Positions 11,780 through 21,301 are shown, numbered from the stretch's first letter. The stretch: DNA of 64,000 bases from Bacillus sp. Bos-x628 (GCF_040500475.1 NZ_CP159358.1:1612001-1676000), one strand, 5' to 3'. The notes: generated by a model not told the origin, from the sequence alone. Translations and numbers: made by a program.

Positions 11780-12331
11780 CTTTATACATCTTCTCCTTTA
11801 CTATTGGCACACCGCTTAAACAACAGACTCCATGCCTTTTCTCTATTTAGAGGAAGCGGTATCTTTCCTGACTAATTTTTCAACCTCCGCAATGAGCTTT
11901 GAACAAATCATGACAGTTTGGGTTCTGCACTGAAAATGCCGTCAGGTTCTTTCGTAAGCCGAAGCTTCTTTATCGTAAACAAATTCGACAAGTTTTGTCA
12001 TATTCCTTGTACGACAATCTGACAAACTTGTTTGCTTCCGATATAAAAATGCTTCTGCTATTGTTCGATCTGCCCTATGAATGAGCTACGGTATGTGTTG
12101 AAAGTTTGGCGAGACAACTAACATGCATCCCGCCATGCTTTGATGTTCATTTCAAATATTTTATCGGTCAGCATAACCGACAAATCCATTTTACATTAGG
12201 GCACTTCTCTCGTCATGTCAAAACCCTCTGCTTTGTCTACATGTAACGAAGTGTATGACTTGCTGATTTTCTGCCCTATAACAGCAGGAGAAAATCGGGC
12301 AAAGATGATACAGCTTCCACTCTGTTATATT
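11780..12331 (-). pseudogene. Gene-free stretch, possible relic of yerB
   Basis: This 552-base gap lies where B. subtilis carries yerB (a DUF3048 lipoprotein). It has no open frame of useful length on either strand. On the minus strand a short frame (12001-11942) reads LVEFVYDKEASAYERT and then stops. This resembles the V-x-Y-x-YD-x5-Y-x-R pattern of DUF3048 proteins. A 12-13 bp inverted repeat ACAAGTTTTGTCA (11988-12000) / TGACAAACTTGT (12020-12031) lies within it. The yerB identity is inferred from synteny and this one weak match. Confidence 0.35.
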
Positions 12332-14074
12332 TTAACGCATTATAGACGGAAAGAGTACAGTTTTTTTCATGACATCAAATATTCCTCTTGGTGTCACTCG
12401 AATATAAGGCAAATGCGTACTTTGGAAAAAGACAAGTGTATCAATCGGACAGTCAAATGGATACCCGCGTTCAATGAGAAGATCCCGCAATTTTTGTTCC
12501 TGCGCTAGCACGGTCTCAAACGGTTCAGCTGATGCACAGCCGGATAATTGTAACGGTATTTCGTGCAATATCTTTCCGTTCTCTGTAAGGACAATCCCTC
12601 CACCGATTTCTTTCATTCGTTTATGGGCGAGGATCATATCTTCTTTATTCTTCCCGATGACTAAAATATCGCCAGTCGTCGAAAATGAGCTGACAAAGCC
12701 CTGCACCTTATGCGCAAAACCTTTTAGCATCGTATTCACACGCCACTCACCTTTTCTGTCAATCAAACTAAAAAAACTTTGATCATGATCACATGACAGT
12801 TGGTTCACAGAGTTATCAATCTCCACTGTATACGGCTCCATAATGACGGCATTTCTCATTTTCACACCAAGCGGCATAGAGAATTGCAGGTCGCTCATGG
12901 TCAGATCATAGCCTAAATCTAGTGGAATAAGCCCGCCTTTTCCCCACTTTGTTTCTTGAAATTGATGCTGATTCGCACCTTCTAATTTCAGAATGACCCC
13001 TTTGGATATAACCGTTTCAGGATTTGGATTCAATAGCTCGTCTAAAATATTCAAAGAAGCCAACCTACCGGGTCCGACTACCCCTAATAAGTCATCAATT
13101 TGATAATATTTCGCAATGTTAAATGTCGCCATATTGTAGGCATCGATGATGGGCACGCCTTCTTCAAGCGCTATCGAAATCAATCGATTAATCATACCTT
13201 CCTCATAAAAGTGAGGTGCGGCTCCATCTGTTGTATAAAAAAAGTGGTCATACTGCCTAAAATCACGTTCATGCAGCTCTCTTAAAATCGGCGCTAAATC
13301 TGGACGAATAGAGGAATGACGCAGTGAAACATAATAGCCAAGAGACAAGCGTTTTAACACATCATCTGCATTCATCGCTTCATGATCACTGTCGGCTCCA
13401 AACAGTTTCATTTTTGTTAGCGTTTTCTCAGAAGCGCCTGGGAAATGACCTTCAATTCGTTTTCGCTGTTTCTTCGTTTCTTGCATGCAATATAAAATGA
13501 GATCATCACCGTCCATCAACCTTGGCCAGCTTGTTAATTCTCCGCCTTGAAGAACGTCAGGATGATCAATCCATTCTTTTCGATAGTTAATTGGCAACAT
13601 TTCATCTTCATATCTCACTTCTGTTTGGAGATCATATCTGGACCACCAGAAGTATTGAAATGGGTGCTTTTTTAATTCACACAAAGTGGAAAGCGCTTTC
13701 TTTTCATTGCTCTGCAAAAGAAGAAATAAGTTATCACTGACCATTGTTGTTGTGCCAAATTGAGACACATATTCTGCAAGAGATTGGGGATTATAAATAT
13801 GGAACGGATGCGCATGAGGTTCAATATAACCTGGCACAATGTATTTCCCAGCACAATCAATCACACGTTTAGTTGATTTATTTTGAGGAAGCTCTGCTCC
13901 GACATAAACAATTCGATCATCATGTATCCAAATATTTGCTTTCACCCATTGCTTGAGAAACGGGTTCAGCACGAGTCCATTTGTTAAAAGGAGTGTTGGA
14001 TCTAATTTTGAATCGACTACATCGATTTGTGTACGGATGTCATTGTTTCTCCAATTAAAAGTACGTTCGGACAT
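12332..14074 (-). CDS. yerA: Adenine deaminase-like amidohydrolase YerA
   Basis: 580 residues, the normal size for YerA. Composite amidohydrolase fold: N-terminal beta domain, then the metal motif PGYIEPHAHPF (about residues 80-90), and the TDGA box (about 272-275) near the end of the barrel. Established adenine deaminases have DxHxHIES at the first motif; here the residue order is EPHAHPF, as in the YerA branch. The substrate may therefore differ from adenine. The ATG at 14074 is preceded by GGAGAG. It lies next to a catabolic block rather than directly after purD. Confidence 0.88.
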   Translation of the reverse strand: MSERTFNWRNNDIRTQIDVVDSKLDPTLLLTNGLVLNPFLKQWVKANIWIHDDRIVYVGAELPQNKSTKRVIDCAGKYIVPGYIEPHAHPFHIYNPQSLAEYVSQFGTTTMVSDNLFLLLQSNEKKALSTLCELKKHPFQYFWWSRYDLQTEVRYEDEMLPINYRKEWIDHPDVLQGGELTSWPRLMDGDDLILYCMQETKKQRKRIEGHFPGASEKTLTKMKLFGADSDHEAMNADDVLKRLSLGYYVSLRHSSIRPDLAPILRELHERDFRQYDHFFYTTDGAAPHFYEEGMINRLISIALEEGVPIIDAYNMATFNIAKYYQIDDLLGVVGPGRLASLNILDELLNPNPETVISKGVILKLEGANQHQFQETKWGKGGLIPLDLGYDLTMSDLQFSMPLGVKMRNAVIMEPYTVEIDNSVNQLSCDHDQSFFSLIDRKGEWRVNTMLKGFAHKVQGFVSSFSTTGDILVIGKNKEDMILAHKRMKEIGGGIVLTENGKILHEIPLQLSGCASAEPFETVLAQEQKLRDLLIERGYPFDCPIDTLVFFQSTHLPYIRVTPRGIFDVMKKTVLFPSIMR

Positions 14075-14198
14075 TCACATACTCTCCTTCATTTGTATTA
14101 GACTTATCGTAACATAATGAACCACATGACGCATTAATGAAACGTTACAATTTTTTGAAATCACACTTAAAATAATTTGAAAAGGAGATTGATATTTA

Positions 14199-14420
14199 AT
14201 GAAACCTAATCTCAGTTTAATGGAAGCTCTCATCAGAATTGCCTGTGGAATGACGGTATGTACTGTGGCTGGGTCGTTATTTTCAAGGAAACCATGGTGT
14301 AAAACGCTCCTTCTTGGCGTGTTTCTTGGCGGCATGAAGACGGCATCTGGCATTCTTCGTTTTTGTCCTGTGACTTACATGTGCGAGCAGCAGAGCACAC
14401 ATAAAGAGAAGGCTGAGTAA
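14199..14420 (+). CDS. DUF2892 (YgaP-like) small membrane protein
   Basis: 73 residues with two hydrophobic helices (about 10-27 and 35-52) separated by a short basic loop (SRKPW). The pattern ALIRIACGMTV ... LLLGVFLGGMKTASGILRFCP followed by a Cys-containing tail is that of the YgaP/DUF2892 transmembrane domain. In larger proteins this domain is fused to rhodanese; here it stands alone. The ATG is preceded by AAAAGGAG. It is divergent from yerA; function unknown. Confidence 0.8.
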   Translation: MKPNLSLMEALIRIACGMTVCTVAGSLFSRKPWCKTLLLGVFLGGMKTASGILRFCPVTYMCEQQSTHKEKAE

Positions 14421-14433
14421 GACAGCCTTCTGT

Positions 14434-14469
14434 AACCGATTCTATCCATCCGATGGTATCGGTTTTTTA
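14434..14469. terminator. Terminator between convergent genes
   Basis: AACCGAT (14434-14440) / ATCGGTT (14458-14464) with T6 on the plus strand and A/T flanks usable on the minus strand, between the DUF2892 gene and yodQ. Confidence 0.75.
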
Positions 14470-14485
14470 TCAACATGTTCAAAAA

Positions 14486-15751
14486 TTATTCTGCCGTTTC
14501 ACACCATTTCACAATCGTGCCTGCAATGATTTCGGCGGCTTCTATGACGTGCTCGATGTCGATCGATTCATTTGGATAATGTGCGAGCTCTGTTGTTCCA
14601 GGGCCAAACACAATGACAGGTATGTTTGCCGCTTGTGACAACAAGCCTCCATCTGTTCCCCAAGGAGCAGCTTCTACTTTTGGCGGCTTCTTTCGCACCT
14701 CTTCGTATTGTTCTTTTAATAAATCTAAAAGCGGATGCTGGGAATCAATTGAACCTGGAAGCCATCTTGCACCAAACCACTCGACTTCCACAGGGTGATC
14801 CTTGAACCATTCATCCTTTTCAGAAAGACCCGCAACCCAATTCTTTAACTCCTCTTCTGCTTGCTCAACCGTCTCGCCTGGCATCACACCTAATCTGCCT
14901 TCCATTGTCACAAGGTCTGCTACAGAAGACGGCCAGTCACCGCCTTGAATCTTTCCAATGTTGATCGGGATAGGAATTGGAATATGCTGAAATAGCGGCT
15001 CGGTGATTCGCTTATTTCTTTCTTCTTCAAGTGCTGCTATATGTGAAAGAACGATGGTACTCTTTTCAATTGCAGACACCCCGTGATATCTTGTTCCGCC
15101 ATGAGCTGCACGCCCTTTAATGTGAAGCCTGAACCACTTAGAGCCTTGCTGAATCGGAAAAATTTTCATATGACTTGGCTCAGGAATAATGGCAGCATCT
15201 GCTGTATATCCCTTGAGTATCGCCGCAAGTGTACCTGCACCGCCGCTTTCTTCTTCAACAACACTATGGAACACAACATCTCCTTTCAGCGGAATATGGA
15301 GTGTATGAAGTGCCTCAAGTGCAAAGAGTAAAGAAACGTTCCCACCTTTCATATCTGTTGCCCCGCGTCCATAGAGTCTCCCACCTATGATATGCCCGCT
15401 GTAAGGTGGATATGTCCATTGATTCAAATCTCCTTCTGGCACCACATCTACGTGTCCGTTTAATAATATAGATTTGCCATTCCCCTTCCCTTTCAATCTC
15501 CCAGCGACATTAGGGCTCCCTTTAAATGAACGCCGAGGTGAATAAAAATAGGGGTGATCCAGCAATTCATTGCCGCCTATTTCCCAAATTTCTGTATCAA
15601 AGCCAATCGCTGAAAGTGTATCCGCAACGATTTGCTGCACTTCTTTTTCATTTCCTTGTGTGCTGTCACATTGAACCATTCGCTGAAGGAGCTCAATGGC
15701 TTTCTCTTGGTGATCTCTCATCCACTTTCTAATACGTGTGATTGGTTGCAC
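14486..15751 (-). CDS. yodQ: M20-family deacylase, YodQ type
   Basis: 421 residues of the ArgE/DapE peptidase M20 family, which remove N-acyl groups with a di-zinc site. The metal and catalytic motifs are visible: GHVDVVPEGD (about 97-106), GRGATDMKGG (about 130-139) and EEESGGAGT (about 166-174), with the late WGTDGG metal-site segment near 366. It is last in a four-gene operon with a CoA-transferase pair and an aminotransferase, as in the B. subtilis yodT-S-R-Q-P-kamA cluster. In that context it probably deacylates an N-acetylated amino acid intermediate. Confidence 0.85.
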   Translation of the reverse strand: MQPITRIRKWMRDHQEKAIELLQRMVQCDSTQGNEKEVQQIVADTLSAIGFDTEIWEIGGNELLDHPYFYSPRRSFKGSPNVAGRLKGKGNGKSILLNGHVDVVPEGDLNQWTYPPYSGHIIGGRLYGRGATDMKGGNVSLLFALEALHTLHIPLKGDVVFHSVVEEESGGAGTLAAILKGYTADAAIIPEPSHMKIFPIQQGSKWFRLHIKGRAAHGGTRYHGVSAIEKSTIVLSHIAALEEERNKRITEPLFQHIPIPIPINIGKIQGGDWPSSVADLVTMEGRLGVMPGETVEQAEEELKNWVAGLSEKDEWFKDHPVEVEWFGARWLPGSIDSQHPLLDLLKEQYEEVRKKPPKVEAAPWGTDGGLLSQAANIPVIVFGPGTTELAHYPNESIDIEHVIEAAEIIAGTIVKWCETAE

Positions 15752-15766
15752 TTTGGGTCATCCTTT

Positions 15767-16432
15767 CTACACAACAGACTTGACATCAGGAGCTAGGATT
15801 AAAGGTGCTTCTGTCGCTCTGATGACATCTTCCGGTTGATATGGAGGCATAACTTCACGTAAGATCAAAAGCTGAGACTTGACCTCAATAACAGCCATAT
15901 CGGTAATGATCAGATCCACACAAGCTTTAGCGGTTAAAGGCAGTGTACATGTCGACTTCACCTTTGACTGACCATGTTTATCGAGATGACTCATCACCAC
16001 CACGACTTTTTTGGCTTTTTGCGCCAGTTCGATCGCTCCGCCCATACCAGGTACTCTTTTTCCCGGAACAATCCAATTCGCAAGATCGCCCTGACTGCTT
16101 ACTTCAAGTGCACCTAATATCGTCATGTCCAGCAACCCTTTTCGAATGATGCCAAAAGCGGTTGTGCTGTCCATATAAGAGCCGCCTTGTTTTAAAGTAA
16201 TCGGGAAACCGCCTGCATTGCATAAATTCGGATCTTCTTCGCCGCTTACAGGAGAAGCTCCCGCCCCCATAATGCCATTTTCCGCATGTAGCCACACATG
16301 ATCATGTGCAGGAATATATTCTGCAGCGAGTGTCGGAATCCCGATGCCGAGATTGACAATCATGCCGTCATCTATTTCCTGCGCCGCTCTCTTGGCAATT
16401 CGATGTCTTACATCGATGTCTCCCATGCCCAT
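15767..16432 (-). CDS. yodR: 3-oxoacid CoA-transferase subunit B, YodR type
   Basis: 221 residues. Subunit B of a family I CoA transferase, with GIGIPTLAAEYI near the start and the active-site glutamate in WLHAENGIMG (about residue 51). GAGASPV and the LDMTILGALEVS segment are typical of the fold. The ATG at 16432 has AAAAGGAGTG upstream and overlaps the end of subunit A by 25 bases, so the two are translationally coupled. It works with the upstream subunit to move CoA between an acyl-CoA and a 3-oxo or related acid. Confidence 0.88.
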   Translation of the reverse strand: MGMGDIDVRHRIAKRAAQEIDDGMIVNLGIGIPTLAAEYIPAHDHVWLHAENGIMGAGASPVSGEEDPNLCNAGGFPITLKQGGSYMDSTTAFGIIRKGLLDMTILGALEVSSQGDLANWIVPGKRVPGMGGAIELAQKAKKVVVVMSHLDKHGQSKVKSTCTLPLTAKACVDLIITDMAVIEVKSQLLILREVMPPYQPEDVIRATEAPLILAPDVKSVV

Positions 16433-17094
16433 GTCCAGTTCACTCCTTTTGATTGCACGATCTGATCTACAAATACGCCGGGTGTCACAATTTCCTCTGG
16501 GTGAAGACGCCCAATCGGCACAATTTCTTCAACTTCCGCAATGGTCCAATCTCCCGCCATCGCCACAATAGGGTTCGTATTCCGTGCACTTTTATCAAAG
16601 ATAAGATTTCCTGCTTCATCCGCTTTTAAGGCATTGACGATGGCGATGTCTGCTGTCAGTGCAGGCTCAAGGATATATTCCTTCCCATTTAACGGAACCA
16701 ATTGCTTCTCTTCTAGATTGATACTATCCATCCCTACATCTGTCACAATACCGGCAAGACCCATACCTCCCGCTCTTATTTTTTCCGCTAGAATGCCTTG
16801 CGGGTAAAAAAGAACCTCTAATGTACCGGCCTGCATTTTCTGCCCAGCAATCGGATTTGATCCAATATGGGACGCAATCAATTTCTTGACTCTGCCTTCT
16901 GTTATTAACCGTCCGACCCCAATTTGAGGAAATCCCGCATCGTTTCCGATCAATGTCAAATCTTTCATATTCGCTTCAAGAAGGGCATCAATTAAAGATG
17001 GCGGTGAACCAACTCCGCCAAATCCGCCAAACATGATCGTCATTCCATCTTTAAAACGTGTGATCACTTCATCAAATTCTGCAATTTTATTCAT
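16408..17094 (-). CDS. yodS: 3-oxoacid CoA-transferase subunit A, YodS type
   Basis: 228 residues. The glycine-rich GGFGGVGSP segment (about residues 22-30), LIGNDAG and the IASHIGSNP box identify subunit A of family I CoA transferases. It starts 12 bases after the aminotransferase gene, with GGGAGG before the ATG. It forms the heteromer with the overlapping subunit B. The acyl substrate cannot be read from sequence. Confidence 0.88.
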   Translation of the reverse strand: MNKIAEFDEVITRFKDGMTIMFGGFGGVGSPPSLIDALLEANMKDLTLIGNDAGFPQIGVGRLITEGRVKKLIASHIGSNPIAGQKMQAGTLEVLFYPQGILAEKIRAGGMGLAGIVTDVGMDSINLEEKQLVPLNGKEYILEPALTADIAIVNALKADEAGNLIFDKSARNTNPIVAMAGDWTIAEVEEIVPIGRLHPEEIVTPGVFVDQIVQSKGVNWTWAWETSM

Positions 17095-17106
17095 TCTCTT
17101 TCCTCC

Positions 17107-18471
17107 CTACATCGCAGATGGGAAAAACCCTCGATTGATCACTTCTTGCTCTACTTGCGTTATCGTTTGTCCGAATAAATGAAGGAGTTCTTCCATTTCC
17201 TGCTGTGTGATGGTCAGCGGCGGCGCAATCATAATGGCAGCCCCTCCAATCCCGTCTTCTCCAGCACTTGCCGGATAAACCAGCAACCCATTTTGTTTTG
17301 CCGTTTCGACCACCAACCTCGTCATTTGAGCATGTGCGGGAAACGGGGTTTTGGCCAATTGATCTGCTACAAATTCGACGCCGATGAATAGCCCCTTCCC
17401 TCTCACATCTCCAATGATGAAATGGTTCGCTTGTAAATCCTTTAATGCGTTCATTAAATATCGTCCTGACATATCGGCTCGTTCTGTGAGTTGATGCTTT
17501 TTCATATAACGGATAACAGCAAGTGACACAGCGGCTGAAAGCGGATTGGCACTATACGTATGCCCTGCCATCACTGAGGCTGACCCATTGAGAATAGGTG
17601 CCATCACATGATCTGCCGCTACTGTTGCTGCAATCGGTGAATAACCCGCACTCATTCCTTTGCCGAGTACCATCATATCCGGCACGACACCCCAGTGCTC
17701 CATTGCGAACATTTTCCCAGTTCGTCCAAAGCCTGTCATCACTTCATCTGCAATCAATAAAATATCGTTTTCCTCACAGACATGTTTCATTGCCTTAAAA
17801 TACCCGTCTGGCGGAACAAGCGCCGCTCCAGCAGCGCCCACAATGGGTTCTGCAATAAAAGCGGCAATTCTATCTTTTCCTAAACGCTGGATGACTGTTT
17901 TTAATTCCTGCACATACCACTCGACCTGTTTACTCTCTTCTTTTGGCAGCCATGAGCGATAGGCATACGGAGGAGATAATACAGGGTGCTTCTCAAGCAG
18001 TGGTTCAAAGCGCGCTCTCCTTGCAATATGACCTGACATCGACAGGGCGCCAAGTGTGATGCCATGATAACTCATCCACCTCGAAATGATGTGATTCTTT
18101 TCTGTTTTTCCTTGCTCCTGCCAGTGCTGAATCGCTATTTTCATTGCTGTCTCCGTTGCCTCTGAACCGCTCCCTACAAAAAAAGACCAGTTCAGATTGC
18201 CTGGGCAAAGCGTACTCAATTCATAAGCCAATGCTTCCGCTGGTTCATTTGTAAATTGCGACCTGTACGTAAAACTCACTTTTTTCGCTTGCTCAGTCAT
18301 GGCTTCAATCATTTCTGGTATGCCATGTCCAATACTTGCTGTGACCGCACCAGATGAACCATCTAAATATTTTTTTCCTTCCCGATCATATAAGTAAATC
18401 CCCTCTCCTTTCACAGCCACAGGATAATCCTGATTCAACATCGGTTTGATTAAGTAATCCCGGGTCTCCAC
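17107..18471 (-). CDS. yodT: Class III aminotransferase, YodT type
   Basis: 454 residues of PLP-dependent class III (omega) aminotransferase. The cofactor site shows as ADEVMTGFGRTG, and the Schiff-base lysine lies in LGKGMSAGYSP. GSGSEATETAMK binds the PLP phosphate. The start is a GTG at 18471 with GGGAGG 9 bases upstream. First gene of the yodT-S-R-Q block. It probably removes a side-chain or beta amino group, such as from an acetylated beta-lysine derivative, if the cluster has its B. subtilis role. Confidence 0.88.
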   Translation of the reverse strand: METRDYLIKPMLNQDYPVAVKGEGIYLYDREGKKYLDGSSGAVTASIGHGIPEMIEAMTEQAKKVSFTYRSQFTNEPAEALAYELSTLCPGNLNWSFFVGSGSEATETAMKIAIQHWQEQGKTEKNHIISRWMSYHGITLGALSMSGHIARRARFEPLLEKHPVLSPPYAYRSWLPKEESKQVEWYVQELKTVIQRLGKDRIAAFIAEPIVGAAGAALVPPDGYFKAMKHVCEENDILLIADEVMTGFGRTGKMFAMEHWGVVPDMMVLGKGMSAGYSPIAATVAADHVMAPILNGSASVMAGHTYSANPLSAAVSLAVIRYMKKHQLTERADMSGRYLMNALKDLQANHFIIGDVRGKGLFIGVEFVADQLAKTPFPAHAQMTRLVVETAKQNGLLVYPASAGEDGIGGAAIMIAPPLTITQQEMEELLHLFGQTITQVEQEVINRGFFPSAM

Positions 18472-18616
18472 TTTGTCATTCCTCCCTCTCTCGAAAGTAG
18501 CTGCACATTTCTTTTCGCATGAATCGTTAGAAAATTTTGTATAATTGTTATAAGATTAGCTTAATCAAGAGGGCAGTCATCCTCCATTCGCCACATGCCC
18601 GAATTTCACACGCATT

Positions 18617-18637
18617 TTTTATACATTGTGTATAAAA
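18617..18637. promoter_or_regulatory. Perfect palindrome before the PucR-type gene
   Basis: TTTTATACA (18617-18625) and TGTATAAAA (18629-18637) form a perfect 9-3-9 inverted repeat 26 bases before the regulator start, between the divergent yodT and regulator genes. Position and symmetry suit an operator, perhaps for the adjacent regulator; no binding data. Confidence 0.5.
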
Positions 18638-18662
18638 GGGGTCAAAAGGAGGTCATAAGTCT

Positions 18663-20321
18663 ATGGCGATTTTCGTCAAAGATGCACTCTCGCTCGATAT
18701 CATGAAGGAAACAAAACTGCTAGCCGGACAAAATGGACTGGAGCGCCTGATTCAGTGGGTGACCATTGTGGAAATCATCGAAGATACATCAAGGCTGTCA
18801 GAAGGTGAGTTACTTGTAACGACTGGGTTTGGTCTTGCTGAAAATGAAGAAAGAAGACTTCGGCTCAAGCGATTGATTCAGTCTCATCGTCTGTCTGCTA
18901 TCGCCATTTATAAAGGGGTATATTTAACGGAGATCCCAGCGTCTCTGATTGAAGCGGCCAATGTAAGCGGTATCCCGCTGATCGAAATTCCTTCACATGT
19001 GAATTTCTCAGATATTACAAAAGCCATATTAGAGCAAATCGTCAACAGTCAGCTTCATCAACTCAAGTACTCAGCCGCCATTCATCAAAGACTGACTCAT
19101 TTAAATGTCAGCAACAAAAATGTGACACAAATTACGAATGAGCTTGCGCATTTAACGGCTGCGAATATTGTGGTTCTTGACGTTTTCTTACATCAAACGG
19201 CTGCCAGCCTCACCAAAGATGAAGTGACATACTCCCCTTCATTTGGCTTTATGACAGAAAGTGAAACGATTGCGACCAATTCACTTCTCAAACAGGCAGA
19301 GGAGAAAGGGCGACTTGTCTTTGAAACAAACGGAGAATTTGTTTTGGCTGCGTGTCCTGTGATTGCAATGGGAGATATTTTTGGGTTTATTGTGGCTTTG
19401 AAGAAAAAGAAAGAATGGCATCATCTCGATGCAATTGCCATCGAACATGCCGGAGCAGTGTATGCCATTGAATGGCTAAAACAAAAAGCCATCCAAGATA
19501 CAGAGGATCAAATGCAAGGTCATCTGTTAGATGATATTTTACAGCAACAATATACAGAAGAAAGCTATGTGATGGAACAAGCTACAAAGCTTCAATACGA
19601 TATGAATGATGAACAGGTGGTCATCTATGTTCAATTTCAGCATCAGCACACACAGCTAGATCACCAGATGGTGCAACGCCTTTCCCAATTACTCACGTCC
19701 ATATTTGAACGAAGACAGGTTCCTTTCTTACTAAAGACAAGGCTCGATTCAATTTTTGTATTGACACCGGCGGGGAAAAAAAGCTTTCAGGAAACCGAAT
19801 GGTATAGGGCGGCGGATGAGTGCCGAAGCACATGGTCTTATTTTTTTCCTGTTCATCCGATTGTGATTGGCATTGGCAAATCCTATGATCAGATCAGTCT
19901 CTTTGCAAAAAGTGCAAAAGAAGCCCAATATGCCGCAAAGCTTCTTCCTCTTCTAAAAACCGACCAAAGCATCATTCATTATCAAAAACTTGGTTTATAC
20001 GGCATGCTCCTTGAAATGAATGAAGCTGGTATGAATTTGCATGACTTTTACGTGGAGCTCTTAAGTCCATTGCTCTATACAAAAAAACAAGGCGCTGACC
20101 TGATCCATACACTCGAAGTGTATTTAACGCATAATGAAAATATTCAAAAATCTGCGGGAGAATTGTTTATCCACCGCCATACATTAAGCTATCGTCTCAA
20201 GCAAATTGAAGCAAAGACGGGTTGCAGTCTTAAATCTACTGATGATCGGATGAAGCTGCAGCTAAGCATCATGGCCTACCGTCTATCTGGTCTGCTCGAT
20301 CAGATGAGAACCATTTCATGA
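18663..20321 (+). CDS. PucR-family transcriptional regulator
   Basis: 552 residues. The N-terminal PucR domain (about 8-125) carries ITKA-type and EIPSHVNFSDI motifs. A middle GAF-like region follows. The C-terminal PucR helix-turn-helix (about 485-540) reads VYLTHNENIQKSAGELFIHR-HTLSYRLKQIE. The ATG follows AAAAGGAGG. Members activate amine, GABA or purine catabolism genes in response to a metabolite. It is divergent from yodT and its 3' end overlaps the acetyltransferase stop by 6 bases, so it probably controls this block. B. subtilis lacks such a gene beside its yod cluster. Confidence 0.88.
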   Translation: MAIFVKDALSLDIMKETKLLAGQNGLERLIQWVTIVEIIEDTSRLSEGELLVTTGFGLAENEERRLRLKRLIQSHRLSAIAIYKGVYLTEIPASLIEAANVSGIPLIEIPSHVNFSDITKAILEQIVNSQLHQLKYSAAIHQRLTHLNVSNKNVTQITNELAHLTAANIVVLDVFLHQTAASLTKDEVTYSPSFGFMTESETIATNSLLKQAEEKGRLVFETNGEFVLAACPVIAMGDIFGFIVALKKKKEWHHLDAIAIEHAGAVYAIEWLKQKAIQDTEDQMQGHLLDDILQQQYTEESYVMEQATKLQYDMNDEQVVIYVQFQHQHTQLDHQMVQRLSQLLTSIFERRQVPFLLKTRLDSIFVLTPAGKKSFQETEWYRAADECRSTWSYFFPVHPIVIGIGKSYDQISLFAKSAKEAQYAAKLLPLLKTDQSIIHYQKLGLYGMLLEMNEAGMNLHDFYVELLSPLLYTKKQGADLIHTLEVYLTHNENIQKSAGELFIHRHTLSYRLKQIEAKTGCSLKSTDDRMKLQLSIMAYRLSGLLDQMRTIS

Positions 20322-21161
20322 TTTGTTTGGCGTTTTCACCCATAGATTCATATCTTCTATTTTGTCAAAAATGTAGCAGTTATTTTGAAAACGCCCTGTA
20401 TACGTATAGCCAAGCTGATAAAACACTTGATTCATTCCATAGGATAGCGCACGCGCAAGCGAATAAAAGACATAAATATATATAGATTGAAGCTCTTTTT
20501 CCAGTGCAAGAATCAAATGATGCATGAATCCTAGTTTCCGATAAGACGGAAGAGTCGCACAATCTGTCAATTCAGCATGTCCATACGTTGCATTGATTTC
20601 AGCAGATGCCGCACTCACAATTTGCCCGTCATGTTCAACAACATAAAAAATGGTCCCTTCCTCCATCACCTTTTGGATATAATCCGGCTTGTTCATGGGC
20701 GTGGGATATGTTTCGAAGACGGTATCATAGAGCTTAGCAAGCATTTGAGTATCACTTATATTTGCTTTCCTCATAACATAATCATCCTGCCATTTCTCTG
20801 GATCGCTTTTGATCGGCTTTTCTTGAATGGATGCCACGATCTCATCTTCTTTGAGCCAATACGGGGATCTCATTCGCTCCTCCGTTAAAAAGAGAGACAT
20901 CCCGTATGCATCACTTCCAAGAAAGTAATGAGAAAACACCCCTTCAAGCCGAAAGCCTTTTTCTAAGAAAAAAGGCATATGCTCTCGCCTTACTTTCACA
21001 ATCACCTTAGAAGCCCCACAACCAGCGGCCTCCTGAAGAACAGACTGAATGACATCCCGCACCCTGCCGCTATAATCATCTAATCGAACCCTTTGATTAA
21101 ATGGGTCGATACAGATTAAAGCAGAAAAGCGCTCGTTCGCAAATTTCTTCAATTGCATCAT
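20316..21161 (-). CDS. yodP: YodP/AblB-type beta-lysine N-acetyltransferase
   Basis: 281 residues. The C-terminal GNAT domain spans about 125-270, with the acetyl-CoA loop in CATLPSYRKLGFMHHL. The N-terminal half matches AblB (beta-lysine N6-acetyltransferase), where KVRREHMPFF and FSHYFLGSDAYGMSLF are typical. AblB normally acetylates beta-lysine made by lysine 2,3-aminomutase, but no such gene lies next to it here. Alternatively it may acetylate another diamino acid. The start is the ATG at 21161 or the next ATG. Confidence 0.82.
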   Translation of the reverse strand: MMQLKKFANERFSALICIDPFNQRVRLDDYSGRVRDVIQSVLQEAAGCGASKVIVKVRREHMPFFLEKGFRLEGVFSHYFLGSDAYGMSLFLTEERMRSPYWLKEDEIVASIQEKPIKSDPEKWQDDYVMRKANISDTQMLAKLYDTVFETYPTPMNKPDYIQKVMEEGTIFYVVEHDGQIVSAASAEINATYGHAELTDCATLPSYRKLGFMHHLILALEKELQSIYIYVFYSLARALSYGMNQVFYQLGYTYTGRFQNNCYIFDKIEDMNLWVKTPNKS

Positions 21162-21301
21162 ATACTCATTCCTCTCTTATGATTCTGATTCAACTAAATG
21201 ATGATAAATTCTTTTATGACCATAATGCCTTCTAAATGAAATCATTGACCTCTTACTACTTCTTCACATTTAAAGACAACCCTTCTCATGATGAAAAGAA
21301 G

